Below the pieces are notes generated by a model. It did not search any database. It saw nothing but the letters and a program-made list of their open reading frames with translations, and was not told where the DNA came from. The translations under genes and the position numbers were made by a program. 64,000 nt of DNA, taken from NCBI GenBank assembly GCA_028023455.1, contig JAQFVV010012496.1:2728001-2792000 (forward strand). Reading direction: 5' to 3'. Shown here in pieces: positions 24,431 to 36,595 of this stretch. Origin of the DNA: Epiperipatus broadwayi (lineage: Eukaryota > Onychophora > Udeonychophora > Euonychophora > Peripatidae). How positions within the stretch are numbered: the first letter of the stretch is position 1; each line of letters opens with the position of its first letter.

Positions 24431-25559
24431 CCCGGAAATAATACTATGAATTCATTTATCCATGAGAACATTAGAATTAACATTAAGATTACAGTATAAA
24501 CAAAATTTTGAAGTAATAATATAGTTACTAATAATAAATTAAGGTGAAGCATTTACACATATTGTATAGAGAGTGTGCTTATTCATGGATTCCCTGAAAC
24601 AATAAGAAAAAAAAAACTAATTACTACATTTTTATTTTTAAAATAAAGTAGGTAATGAAATGACCGATTTTCATCGCTATTAAATTCACTCTGAATGATA
24701 TTCTTTTCTTTTTAATAACTTTTTTCTTTTAATAGAAACATAATTGTGGTCTTGTTGTCAAGAAATTAGAATCTCTCTCATTGTTTGATGTTTTTAAATC
24801 AATATCAACTTTTATTATGTTCTAAATTTTTGTTAAACTTTTGGCATTATGCTTAGAAAATATTTTATTAAGTAAAATACTGCTAAGATTTTTAATCATA
24901 TAGGCAACCTCTATTAGTTTACCAATTATTAGTAAAATTAGGGTCACATATAAATAGAACCTACTTAGATTTTTAGCTTTTAACATAACTACCGATGTCA
25001 ATTAGTGATTACATTACACTGGTTCAGACAATAATATATGTTAGTTTATTTATCCCCCAAAAATATAAGAAAAATTTGACTACAATCACTACTAGAGACT
25101 TTACCCTTACTACTAAATCCATATTCATTTCTAACTTTCACTATAGTTTTATCTCAGTAAATGTTATATCCGTGCAAGTACAAACCCTTACATCATATGA
25201 AAAATCAAAATTTCTAACTTATCATAATTATAGATTATACAAATAGCATTTACTTGCCCATTATTATCTAAAGAATGATGTGAACTGAATTTCATCACTA
25301 CTTCTACATGTTCCTCAGCTACTTGATATAGTAGCACTAAACATTCATCTATGTGAAAACTTTCCCTACTTTAATAATCTAACATGTTTCCTATATGTTC
25401 ATACCCAAAATAGCCATACTTGTGACTGCATACTTTATATTGCAAAACCATTTGGGTTTTATAAGTTTCTTGTTCTTGAGTTGTGGAAAAATTTTGATTG
25501 CTATTTTGCCAAGATGAGGTTTAATTCTCCAACTATTAACAAGTAAACTTAAAGGATAA
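24431..25559. other. NAV intron, unassigned
   Basis: I see no supportable gene. The ORF at 24995-25246 is low-complexity and not convincing. Confidence 0.4.
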
Positions 25560-26400
25560 TATTTCCCTTTACAGTTAGAGTGTCCCCTTTAAGATTAACT
25601 GTTATATCTTCCACAGTTTCTTCTGGATCTCAATTATTGCCATCATTACTTCTTTTATTACAATTATTCTTATCTAACTCTTTCTTTAAATCTTTTTGGA
25701 TTTGTGCTGCCTTTTCTTCCAAATGCACTTTATTGTCTTTATCATTGGTGGCCTTTATTTAAGAGTTCAATTGAACTTCCAATTTTTTTTTTTAATTACT
25801 CTTACCCTATCTTCCATTTCTTCTAAGAAAATGCAAATCTTTACTTACATTTTAAATCTTCCTATAGCTTGTCTACCTCTTTTTCTACTTTGTTGATCCC
25901 TCCATTTTTTTTTTTAAATTTCATCTTTTAACTCTCTTATAGTTTCTTGCAACATTTTTTCCCATTTCCAATGGGATTTCCTTTGTTTCTTCCTTTACTT
26001 TTTGGTTTTGGATGATCTGTAGTATTCTCCTTATTTAGTGTTGCAGACTTTTCATCACTATTCTTTGGTTCACATTCATTCTTTGTTGCAGGTTTTCATT
26101 CATTTTCTCCATTCTTTGATTAATTTTATGCTGGTTTTCATCCATCTTCTGCTTTATTCTCTGTAACAATCGACTGATCATTTTCTTTATTCTCATTTAT
26201 TTTTGTAGTTTTATTTTCTCTAATTACTATCTGAGATTCTTAAAGGTTACTTCAGGACTGTCTTGCTTTGCCAATTCAGCTTGTGACACTGGATTTAAGC
26301 AATCAATTTCACTTTCTTGCAAGTCTTTCCCTCACTCTTGCCTTCTAAAATTTTGCTCCATTATTTTAAAAAATTTCAAAATTATAAACAGTTTCTTCCT
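25560..26400 (-). pseudogene. Decayed coiled-coil ORF, possibly a retrotransposon ORF1
   Basis: The minus strand, with stops, encodes Lys/Glu-rich helical segments such as MLQETIRELKDEI and RPPMIKTIKCIWKKRQHKSK-like pieces. Heptad-like composition and the setting suggest the N-terminal coiled coil of a non-LTR retrotransposon. No RT adjoins it. I do not recognise a specific family. Confidence 0.3.
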
Positions 26401-26994
26401 TCAGATGGATATTAATCTAAATGGAATCTCTTTTATTTCTTAATCTTCAGACTGTAGTTCTTGATAACACATTTTAAAATTCTCAGATTTATACAATATA
26501 TGCTTTATAATACTTAAAAAAAAGTATGTGGCTTTGCAAAAATCCAAACTCTTATATTTAAAGATAAAGTCCAAATCATTAAATTTTATTACTCGGATTC
26601 CTAAAATCAAAATTTAACTATCTCAGGGTGTTTCTTTTCATATCTGCCCAATATGTTAAACCAAAATCTTAAAAAAAAAAATTCTCTAAGTACTTCAGAT
26701 TATTTTATTTCAATATATATATATACAACAAACCACATGCAAACTTCATTATAAATCTTGATTTATTATAATACGAATTATTATAGTGTACAATAATATA
26801 CCCCAATGTTTCAAATATATTATTTTCTAGTCTTTATCAAAGAACAACTAAAAAATACATAAAAAACAATGAATACAAATATTCCATAATACAAATAACT
26901 TTTACCTTAAAACTCTTCTAACAAACAATCTTAACTTTTCATTACATTCATTTCTTAAATATCTTTCTTAAAATAATCCCCTACAATTATTTAA

Positions 26995-27207
26995 TTAAAT
27001 CAATCTAGGAGTCTCTTTTTTTTTTTCAATTAACATCCTATTTATTACTGGTTTCATTTCATTAAGATAAATTCTTTCCTTTATAATTCTTTCATAATAT
27101 GATCTAATATATTCTAAAAGTTCTATCTTAAAATCTTTATGTTTAAATTTACTCATATGACCATCTAAAATACAAGGAACTAAATCCTTTATATGTTGCT
27201 TTTGCAA
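26995..27207 (-). pseudogene. PLE C-terminal GIY-YIG tail fragment
   Basis: The 70-residue frame has HKDFKIELLEYIRSYYERII and YLNEMKPVINRMLI, a layout like the C-terminal helix region of GIY-YIG endonucleases in PLEs (an RIIKE...LNE.KP motif with the conserved glutamate). It abuts the outer end of the PLE at 27205-28905 and has the same orientation. It may belong to another PLE copy. Confidence 0.45.
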
Positions 27208-27530
27208 TTAAAAATAAATCCTAGATATGATATAGAATAAAATATCTTTATATAACAACAAAATAATATATGACAATAGCTGTAATATAATCATAGCATA
27301 AAAAAGCTCTTTTCGGCAATTTTTAATTTTTGCCCTTTTCAATGTCTTGGTTAACTACAAAAAAAAACAAAACCTATATTGCATACATAGCGACATCTAC
27401 TAGCTCTATATAAAATTAAGACAAGCTTATAATTATGCTTTAGTATCTTTATAATAACCACCATTATATAACCCTCAATTCGTTTTTCATTATCCAATTA
27501 TTAGTTAAATTAATTGACGTTTTATAAATG
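27205..27530 (-). repeat. PLE 3' tail, left inverted arm
   Basis: Inverted copy of 28680-28905. Shared blocks include the complements of ACTAAAGCATAATTATAGGC, AGAGCAAAAATTGCCGAAAA and ATATTTTATTCTATA. Together they make a palindrome whose tails point outward. Confidence 0.75.
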
Positions 27531-27862
27531 TTCATACAATTATTTCTGTTATAATTATTGTAATTAGTTTCATATATCTTCCTTCTATTAATTTCTTTAA
27601 TATAATTTAATGGGCTTATATTCTTAATACAATCTATTCTATGACCATATTTTAAATAGTGAACATATAATGCAAATGTTACCTCTCCTATTAATAGCAT
27701 TATTATGTTCTTTAGCCCTTTCTTCTAATTGTTTCGCTGTATGTCCATAATAAAACATACTGCAAACCCCATAAGTAATTTTATATACTATACCTTTTTT
27801 ATATTTTATATTATCTTTTATTTTATAATTCCTTATTAATATATCAAGATTTTTACTATTTG
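27464..27862 (-). pseudogene. PLE GIY-YIG endonuclease, frameshifted
   Basis: Across a frameshift near 27710 the minus strand encodes a GIVYKITYG-type start, MFYYGHTAKQLEERAKEHNN (GIY-YIG core with YYGHT and the ER arginine) and then HYLKYGHRIDCIKNI. The same module is at 54393-54770 on the plus strand, so they are one PLE family. It lies downstream of the RT at 28164-28673 in the usual RT then GIY-YIG order. Confidence 0.7.
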
Positions 27863-28163
27863 ATCATCCTATTTTAACATTTTTATCTATATAATTTTTA
27901 TTTTTTAAAAATGTATGATAAATTTTAGGAATATATGAAAGTTTTACCTATTTTATATTGTCTGATTCGCTATTATTACCCAAATTATATTGTTTATAAT
28001 TAAATAATATATTTCTAATACTTCTAGGGTTATATCTGTACCTAGTATACAATTTTATAAATCGCTCCTTTTGTAAAGTAACTATCTTTCTCTCCGTGTT
28101 ATATTTGTCATTTTTATTTTAAAATTTTTTAATAACTGCCATTTTTTGTATCCATGCCTATTG

Positions 28164-28673
28164 CTAATCCATAGAAATAATTTTTCTTAATTTATCTTCT
28201 TTAATGAAGTGTTTTAATATAATCATATTATTATCATCTACCTTTATCTTTATATCTAAATACTTTATTATAGCATCAATTTCTATAATTGTAAATTTTA
28301 TATTATCCATATTATTATTAAGTTCATTAGAAGTCTTCTTTATAACTCTTTTATTACCAATTATTAATATATCATCAACATACCTAAAGTAATGTATTAT
28401 TTCTTGATTTTCTATTCTATTATTAACAATTTTCATTTCCATTTCATTGATAAATATTGATGACATTAATTCACTAATTGCACACCCCATTACACATCCC
28501 TTAAGTATACTCCAATATTCACTATTATATTTAAAATATAAACTACTATGTATTAAAATTAAACCTTCTATAATATTAATTACCTCTGTATCATTAATAT
28601 GCATATATAATTTCTGTATTAATATTTCTATACTTTTTATTCTTGGAATGCTAAGATACATCTTAATATCCAT
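28164..28673 (-). pseudogene. PLE reverse transcriptase fragment with YVDD
   Basis: An open frame of 169 codons. It has YLSIPRIKSIEIL near residue 6, a KGCVMGCAISELMSSIF block near 59-75 (RT fingers/palm motif), the catalytic YVDDILIIGNK near 97-107, and a YLDIKI block near 144-149 (all read directly). This is the palm of a Penelope-type RT. The 5' part of the element, including the motif A aspartate region, is missing: at about 28680 the sequence jumps into an inverted copy of the element's own 3' tail. The catalytic residues that are visible look intact, but the copy is truncated and cannot be autonomous. Confidence 0.8.
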
Positions 28674-28679
28674 TACAAA

Positions 28680-28905
28680 TATTAGTTTAACTAATAATTG
28701 GATAATGAAAAACGAATGGAGGGTTATATAATGTGTGTTATTATAAAGATACTAAAGCATAATTATAGGCTTGTCTATTGAAAAGAGCAAAAATTGCCGA
28801 AAAGAGCTTTTTTTTATGTTATGATTATATTATAGCTATTGTCATATATTATTTTGTTGTTATATAAAGATATTTTATTCTATACCATATTTAGGATTTA
28901 TTTTT
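28680..28905 (+). repeat. PLE 3' tail, right inverted arm
   Basis: Plus-strand copy of the tail at 27205-27530, starting at the codons for LTNNWIMKNE and running through AAAAGAGCTTTTTTTATG. It is joined directly to the truncated RT, making a divergent back-to-back pair. Confidence 0.75.
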
Positions 28906-29259
28906 CATATGACCATAAACTGCAAAATTTTTCTTATTTAAATGCTGTTTTAATCTTGTTTCCAATTCATATTATAATAGTTAAATTATGGAATGACCAG
29001 AGATTATAGTAATTAAATCTGTAGTCATATATTGGTGGGCCAAATGTTTATAATGGTAAAGATTTTATGAAAAAAATTATTACACTATTATATCCTTTTA
29101 AAACTATTGAAAAAATTTGCTTTAATATATGTTTGAGACTGTGGTATATAAAGAGAATAACAGTTTGAATAAAAAATTTTAAAGGTAATATTGAATAGTT
29201 ACTTTCGTGGAATATTGTAAAGCCAAGATATCGATGCAAATATATGTATAGCATAATTT

Positions 29260-29580
29260 TCAACTATTATCAATCCATCGCTGAAAGATATCTCAGAGTT
29301 GAAACTTCCCCCTTCTGAATCACTCCAGCACACTTCCTGATCTTATCATCCTCATATATTGTCTTCTTTATAATCCTTTAAAATTCCGTCAGTTTAAGTC
29401 TAGACATACATTCATTAGCAATCATGTAATGCTCAATTCCACTTCAGCTTCCTAATTCTTTCAATGACATCCATTTGCTTATCATCTCATATATTCCATT
29501 TTTGAGGTCTATTTATAAATCCTAATATAGATCAATAAAAATACTTCACTACATAGTCAGAAGACATCCAAGTCACAGAT
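29260..29580 (-). pseudogene. RTE retrotransposon 3' fragment, reversed
   Basis: The complement shows the RTE C-terminal blocks (SVKFDGI, KMIRKCAGVIQKG-like, then KEWKM) in decayed form, starting from the RTE 3' end near 29260. No intact frame remains. Confidence 0.55.
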
Positions 29581-29599
29581 TCATAAGTAAATAAATGAT

Positions 29600-29896
29600 A
29601 AAACATTTATGGAAAAAATGTCCTATTCAAGCACAAATACTTTTATACAGAGGCTACATTCTCCATACAGTATCACCACTCAGTGCAAGTCATAGTAATC
29701 AATCGATGCAGGAAGGTTGGTGCATAAAATCTCTATCTAGTGCCTACTCATTCAATATCCCCAGACAATTTCTAGTTTGTGGCATTCATCACTGAGGAGC
29801 CATGGATCTGAAGATAGGGATTTTATTCACAAACCTCCCTGCATCCTTTGATTACTCTGGCTTACACTGAGTGGCGCTATTGTATGGAAACTTAGC
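29600..29896. repeat. Family-2 PLE hammerhead repeat, divergent pair
   Basis: CTCCATACAG (29669) and the inverted partner ending at ATTGTATGG (29886), with shared ATCTAGTGCCTACTC and TGATTACTCTGGCTTACACTG blocks, match the palindromes at 40335-40620 and 53385-53915. Confidence 0.65.
29755..29812 (-). ncRNA. Hammerhead-like motif, family 2, degraded
   Basis: CUCA, GUGAUGA (the first C of CUGAUGA lost), AUGCCACAAACUA, GAAAUUGUC, UGGGG. Stem I CCUCA/UGGGG is kept, stem II is poor. Confidence 0.45.
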
Positions 29897-30369
29897 CTAG
29901 TGGTTTAACACAAATACATTTCTTTTTTAAAATCAAAATTATTTTTACCAAAAGCACCCCCCCCCATTTTTAATTCTATGGTTAATTACACCAATTATGT
30001 TTCCATCTGTGTAAATAATCTGATTAAGATATTTATAATTGTTAACTTCTAATTCACTATTATTAATCGTTATTTTCTTCTTTTGAAAAGCTATTGAATG
30101 TTAATTTTTTTTTATAAACATTTATCTTTAGCAACTACTTTCTTTGCTTTCATGCAATGGCTCTTGTAATGTTTCATAAAACCCCAAAGCATTATTTCTA
30201 AAAATAACAATATTACCTACAAAATCTCCAAAAATAACAATATTACTTACAAAATCTTTTTGACTTATGAAGTGTCAAAATGACTTAGGGTCAACATGGA
30301 TATAATAACAAAATTGGCAAACAAAAAGCTTTGAACATACCATCATCAGATTTTCAATGAAGAGTTGGA
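29897..30369. other. NAV intron with a short tandem duplication
   Basis: A unit of about 31 bp around AAAAATAACAATATTAC is repeated at 30199-30229 and 30230-30260. A C9 run lies near 29947-29957. Confidence 0.4.
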
Positions 30370-30600
30370 GAAGATTGAACCCTGTCCATTAAAGTTTAAA
30401 GATTTGCCATTAAAATCAGCACTGATTATATATATATGTGTGGGAGATGATGATCAGGACCAGCTGATGAGTGCTGATTCAGTACAAAATAGATATATTG
30501 GAGATCATTTATCTTTCTCACATGTGTGGTCATATGTATCAGTTGTATAAGATGGAGTGGATGACTGAAGGGAGCTTGAGAGTCTTGAGTTCAAATCCCC
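30270..30600 (+). repeat. Family-1 PLE hammerhead repeat, single plus copy
   Basis: The blocks ATCATCAGATTTTCAAT, GAAC..CTGTCCATTAAAGT and TATATGTGTGGGAGATG match the right arm at 52935-53283. No inverted partner was seen next to it. Confidence 0.6.
30444..30520 (+). ncRNA. Hammerhead, family 1, G12 altered
   Basis: CUGAUGA (30464-30470), a perfect stem II GUGCUG-AUU-CAGUAC, then AAAA in place of GAAA, a stem III region ending AUAUA, then UUGG. Stem I CCAG/UUGG. The loss of the catalytic G12 should abolish activity. Confidence 0.55.
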
Positions 30601-33076
30601 TTTAATTAAAATCTTCATGTTTTTATTCCATTATATAGCAGAGAGTTGGAATCATCCTATCATAAATTATTAATAGCTAATCTTCTTGGTGTTACCATGT
30701 AATCTGGTCACAGTCATTGCATTTATATATATATTTAATCATTTCAAAGCTTTAATATCTGCTAAAATGCTTATACATTTAAATATTTTTTTCAAAATCC
30801 AGCTCATAGTCACTGATCCTTTCTACTCACTTTTCTTAATATAGTGTAAATACTCTATTGTACTGGATCCATTTTTAAATCTGTTTTTTTTTTTTTTTTG
30901 GTTTGTTTGAGATTCAAGTTCTCCATTAACAAGTTGTAATGATTTGAGTAAAGATCTTGTGTAAAACTGGCAGAAGTTTAATAATCCTGTAATTTCAATG
31001 TCTTAATATCAATATCAGTACTAAATTTCTTCAATTATCTGATATGTCTTATTATTTAAATACCCTTTCCTAGAAATTTTTTTTCATTTATTTCAGAATT
31101 GTATGTCTCAACCTTTAGAATGCCAGAAGATATTTTGTTGTAATCTATAAAAGCTTGTACTGTTTTCTTCTTCTTCGCGCCAAATTATAGATTTAATTAG
31201 AATAGAATTTGTATGCAAATGAAGTTAGTAGCATACCAATTAGATTTTATATAAGATCCCCCCTCCCTCTTTTGCAAATAAAAAAGGGGGAACAGCTAAG
31301 ATGTTTTAGACTTGATAAAAGTTTTAAAGTGATAAAAATCAGCAGTAAAGAGTGGTCAATGATAAACTAGGAGATTCACTGCTTGTGATCGAAATTAAAA
31401 TGGAATAGCAGCAAATGAGAAGCAATACATGGTCATGCATAGAAAATTCTGTTATTACCAGCGGAGAGCAATTAACAGATGGTTAACCAAACAGCAAGTG
31501 AGAAGGTAGAAGCAAAGATTGTTAATATAAATGTATAAATTGTATGTGCTGAAGCAAACTTTAATAGTTTATTTATTTTATATGGAAATTATATAGGCAC
31601 ATTTGTGTTTCAAAAGTTATTAGATTTGAAAGCACAAATATGTAACTGGATTACTTCTGGTGTGAAGGAAGAATATTTTCAACTGAGAACAATAAATAGA
31701 TTATGAACATTAATGGACTATTAATTTTTTATCTTGTTTTTACCTCATTATTATTATTATTACATTTTGAAGTATACTGTTTATTGGTCTAGCTCCCTGA
31801 CTGGTCTTTGGAGATCCTCAGGGCACAGCAGTTATAAAGTTCTTCCACACACCAGTAATTTTAATCCTGCTTTTTGCTGAAGATCCAGACCCAGGAAATT
31901 GTAGCTTAGATCAAAATACAAAAGAATACTACAATTAGGCAAAGTGTTCAAAAAGTAAAATTCATGGATTGGTTTAAATGGCCTATGCAAAACTCATCCT
32001 TAAAGATTTTAATTTTTAAACTTTTATTCTTTTCTGGAATTATAGTAGCTGTCTTTGCTTAGGAGTGATGAATATATATGTTTGAATTATTTTAAATGTC
32101 AGGAAAATAATACAAAGAGATCACATATTTATATGCAATGGATATACATTTTATGTAATTAAATAACCAGCATATATTTCCAAAATTCATACTGACAAAC
32201 CATTTATATTGAACACTTCAATCTCTGTAATATGATTTTTTGTCAAGACTTAAATATTTAGAATTGAGGAATAGAAAATTAGCACAAAAGTTTAATATAA
32301 CCAAAATTTTAATTTTAAAATGAGAATACGTTGAAAAATAAGAGACCAAATATTTATGTACTTACATACATTAGAGATCTATTTACATGAAATTTTTTTT
32401 AAAATAAAATTTTAGTTTTAATTTTCAGTACAATCTTATTTACTTTTAAAATATATATAAATTATTTAACTTTTCCTAAAAATGCATAAACTGTGATGAG
32501 AAATATTTCTACCATTTAATCAAACCTACAAAATAATGTAATAATGGGTCACCAGGGTATTTATGTTCTAATAGCAACCATGGCCCATAAAATGTGTCGA
32601 AAATTAAATGAACTGCCAAAAATGACTAACTTGCTAAAAATAAATGGGGAGAAGGGACAACTGATTTTAGAATTGTTTTTTTTTTAGACATGGGAGATGT
32701 TTAGCTAAAAAAAAAAATCCAATTTGGTTGTCTTTAATTTACAGTGCATACCAAAAAATAATGTCCAACTAGTTAGTTACTCTGCCTGCTGGTCTAGATT
32801 TCTTTACAGTAAAAACTTTATATCAAATAAAACTCATATTCATCTTAACATTAAGTAAATTTAGAAAAATATCGTAGAACATAAAGAAAAAAAAATTGTA
32901 TTGCCCTGGGTTTTAATATTTAATGTAAAAAATAATTCTAATTGGTTTATCAATAACATCATCAATGTCTTTCTAAAAAAAAGAGAGATTTAAAAATTTT
33001 TAACAAATTTTTTTTGATGTTATACAAAAATTGTATAAGTAATAAGATTAGATAGCCTGATTAAAATCACACTTAC
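30601..33076. other. NAV intron, no other gene seen
   Basis: This is an AT-rich intron with homopolymers, including a T16 run near 30884-30899. I see no RT, no TIR pair and no coding block. Confidence 0.5.
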
Positions 33077-33255
33077 GCAGAAGAACTATGAGAAACCTTC
33101 ATTCCTCCTCCGTTCATTGGATGTGGACCATTAAGAAGAGGAGAATTTGGAGTAGAAGAGTCTGACTGAAATGTTCTTATATCTTCCACATCAGATACAG
33201 ATCCATTTTTATTTTTTTTGCTCCGTGAAAAAGCTTTGCTAAATGAACTACGAAG
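33077..33255 (-). CDS. Neuron navigator (sickie) exon, LRSSF region
   Basis: This 179-bp exon starts [14 protein letters not shown] and continues through VSDVEDI to a Ser/Pro-rich end ([11 protein letters not shown], then KVSHSSS). The basic LRSSF.KAF block followed by a D(I/V)E acidic stretch and a Ser-Pro segment is characteristic of NAV1/2/3 and sickie. The acceptor AG lies at 33257-33256, and the donor GTAAGT starts at 33076. Length 179 leaves two bases (GC) that join the first base of exon 21179-21329 to give Ala, so the frame is proven across about 11.7 kb of intron. Confidence 0.9.
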
Positions 33256-33639
33256 CTAATAACAATAATAAAAAAAAATATATAAAAATATTTTGATAAA
33301 AAAACATGAATAACACTAAAATGACATCAAAAATCCATATATATAAAGTTAGATGAAGTTCCTTCACCATTGAAAGAACATTACAAGGAAAAAAGATTCT
33401 GTTAGATATTAATATCACATTGGTCATTTATTTTTTAATATTAAAAAAAAAGAATTAAATGTCAAAATAACAAAGAAAATAAATGTATAAAAAACAAAGA
33501 CTGCCATTTTCATAAATGTTATTAAAATTGTGAAGGAAGAAAATATTTAGGAGTGCTTACAGGTGACTGGGAGGGGGAAAAAAAGGTAATTTAGAACATG
33601 CAAAGCATGGGATGCATGGTGAATAGTGATGGAATGTAC

Positions 33640-33663
33640 CTGCATGCACTCCCTGGATTTGGC
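33640..33663 (-). CDS. Candidate 24-nt NAV microexon
   Basis: GCCAAATCC to CATGCAG encodes AKSRECMQ. Upstream on the minus strand is a strong pyrimidine tract (GTTTTTGTTTTTTAG), downstream GTACAT as a moderate donor. Length 24 keeps phase 0, and both neighbouring exon borders here (after Trp at 36438, before Leu at 33255) are phase 0. No homologous peptide is known to me. Confidence 0.4.
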
Positions 33664-34743
33664 CTAAAAAACAAAAACAAAACTTTCATGCATCTTTTTG
33701 CAAATATTATAACAAGCATGGTGAGCTTAGCGTCCTCACAAGTGCTTAAAACATTGGAGAAAACATTATAGTAAAAAAATAAATAATTTGCATGCAAAAC
33801 ATAATTTATTAAATAAAAATAAAATCAAATTAAATCAACAATCTTTCAAAATATGGAAGATAACTAAATGCAAAAACGTATATGAGATATGCTTAAAATC
33901 TGAATAAAGTTCACAATTTATGCCTAGTGCACTTTCAATTAAGTTATATAAATGGACTCCAGAATTTCATTCATTAGCAGGCACATCTTATAAATGATAG
34001 TGAAATATACATATTTAAGGGTAATCCATTTCAAAGGCTCAAGGTTTAGACCAAAGTTACCATCTGAAATAATCAACCAAGCAGAAAAAAACAAATATAT
34101 GTAAAAATACATATAAAATAAAACAAAACAAACTTACATATCCTAATAAAAATTCACAAATTGGTGACTTTAGAATTTCCACCTTCTTGTAAGATAATTT
34201 TCAACACCAGTCCTATCCACCAGAGCAGTTTTCTGTTAAAAATTCCTTTACAGAAACAACAACCGTAACAAAAATATCCTCAAACAGTCCCTTAGTCTTT
34301 ACACAAATGATCTCTTCATTGATGCTAAAACCAACTATTTACTTTTGATTAATCCACATTAGCAAAAGTTTCCATTTGTTTTGTGATGTTACAATGTAAA
34401 ATGCTCAATCTGAAAAATTCTTTTGTTACTGGTGCATACTGATCAAATTTTTTGATTTTATTTTAGGCTCACAATTAAAATTAATATTTGTCCACGTATG
34501 AAAGGAATTAAATCACACATAAACAAGCTCACAAAACAGGCTACAAATAGCCCACAATTTACTTAAAGCTGATGTATGTGGTTATTATTTCAACCAGTAG
34601 TGCTCATTGTAATGTTTGTTCATTTAAAAAATGAGATTTGATGATTTAGATATTCTAGGTTCAGCATTTAAATTTCCACTATTTTCAACCATAATTTCAT
34701 TTCAAAATTATTTCTGTTTCATATACAAATAAAATGCACTTAC

Positions 34744-34758
34744 CGCCCACTCTCCGGT
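34744..34758 (-). CDS. Candidate 15-nt NAV microexon
   Basis: ACCGGAGAGTGGGCG encodes TGEWA. It is flanked by ATTGGCAG and a perfect GTAAGT donor (34743-34738). It is a GC-rich island in AT-rich intron and is phase 0 at a phase 0 junction. Vertebrate NAV genes have a small variable insert at the same place, just before LRSSF (from memory), which supports it. Confidence 0.5.
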
Positions 34759-36437
34759 CTGCCAATAAAGATGGAATTGCCGAAGAAAAACTAAACCCAA
34801 CGAAAGTTACAAAATATTAATAAAGATGTCTAAAACTTTACCCAAACAAGATATGTTTAAAAGTCTTATGAGTTTCTAAATTCAGTAAGTAATACTTGTG
34901 AGAACATTTGCTATTCAGCTAATAGCATATAGCATTTGTCAGCGATTAGATATTTAGCATTTAATATTTCCACTATTTTTACTATAACTTCATTTCAAAA
35001 TTATTATTACTTTTTGATGTTAACGTTAATTGGCTTTCAAAATCTGCTTTTGTGATTCATGGCTCCTAGGGTCAATATTCTTATATATAAAAAAAATTTC
35101 AATGTTTTCGATGCTAAAAATTGAAAAAGGTAAGTAACTAAATTAATAACTAAGTCTCCCTTGACAAAGATGCCTGCCGTTGTAGTGTTTATTGTGTAAA
35201 TTGTAATTCATTGAGAAAAAGAATTCATTCTTCTGTTTGCTTTGTAAGCCTTTATTGTACCACACCACACTGTGTTCAAATTTAATAACAATAATTTTTC
35301 TTTTCTTTTTCCTTTAGTAATTGAAATATTGCTCATCTCTTTATCATAATTCATTGAGAAAAATTTGTTTGTTCACTTTATAAATCTTCATTGTATAGCC
35401 ATTACTTTATAGAAATTTAATAACAAAAAATTTTCTTTTTTTTTAATAATTAAAACACTGCTCGTCTATTTGCATCCCTCTATTTATATCCGTACAAACA
35501 AGGTCATACAACATATTTAAAAAACAACATATCTTTATGACATCGAAAACAAGGTGACAGTCATTCAGCAAAAATTTTCCATACTTAATACAAAAAAGAA
35601 AATCCCTATAAATAAAACTTATACATTTTTATCCACTCAGACTAAAAAAGTGCCGCTTCAAAAAAGTTAATGTTTCTCTATGCCAGTTGTATTTTCTTGT
35701 TTAAATCATTTGCAGTAACACATACCCCCCCCCCCATAATAATAATATTTTTAAGTGTGCCAGTTTTTGCAATATCCTGCATAAGATATATGTATAAAGA
35801 GAACCACACAGCAGAGAAATACATTCAGCTTTAGGCAGATGGTAAAACAGTTAGTCAGCATCACTATCTACATCTTAATTTGACAATGTATGTTATGCTA
35901 TTTGTCTGAAAGCAGAGCAGAAAACATGATATACATTACAGTCAAATTTCCATTTAATTAGTAGGCAACTGAATAGTACGATCACATGATAATGCTTAAC
36001 AATTGAAGTAATAGTTTACATTGCTGCAACATCTTATGTTAGCATTCCAATTTTACAGTTCTAGCATAATCATTATTCCAGTCACATTCATTAATTTTAT
36101 TTGCATTATATAAAATAAATAGGAAGCAATGTATAAAAAAATAAAATCTATTCAATAGAGAAAATCCTAAATATAATTTGTAGCCTGTCTATTTAATAGA
36201 TAAATGCAGACACAGTAAAATTCAATGTGCACCGACTGCTAAGCATTCCATAATTAAGTTTTAAAAAATAAAAAAAATACTGCCAATCAGATCCAAACAT
36301 TCATAAACAATACAATGTAAAATTAATCAATAGTTACAATACTGGGTTTCCTTCCCAAGTAAATAAACTATAGTATAATTTTTTTTTTTTTAACTATCTA
36401 AGATTAACTTTAGAAACAGTTCAAAAGAATATCTTAC
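34759..36437. other. NAV intron with a ~145-bp tandem duplication
   Basis: 35200-35345 and 35346-35480 are direct copies (a TTCATTGAGAAAAA start and a TTTAATAACAA block in each). 34600-34740 and 34880-35010 also share a TTTCCACTATTTT/CTTCATTTCAAAATTATT segment. A C11 run lies near 35727. Confidence 0.45.
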
Positions 36438-36595
36438 CCATCCTTTTTTCTTTTTTTTCTTGCTCTCTTTATTTTCTGAAGACTGGTGACTAGCATGTGA
36501 CGTGTGACTCGCAGTGCTGCAGGCGCTGGACAGGCTATTTATACTGGACATACTGTCAGTAGATAACTGACGACTCATCCGTTGCTCACTTAGCG
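36438..36595 (-). CDS. Neuron navigator (sickie) exon, Ser-rich and poly-Lys region
   Basis: The 158-bp exon encodes LSEQRMSRQLSTDSMSSINS followed by a Ser/His-rich stretch and KESKKKKKKGW at its end. RQLSTDSMSSINS and the KKKKKK-W block directly before LRSSF are the NAV family signature. The acceptor TTTTTTTCAG ends at 36596, the donor GTAAG starts at 36437. The exon enters with two bases (CG) and leaves on a codon boundary, so exon 33077-33255 or either microexon can follow in frame. Confidence 0.9.

Noticed and set aside
33591-33797. 68-codon minus ORF as an exon
   Set aside because: Only the 24-nt stretch inside has splice-like borders; the rest reads through the intron.
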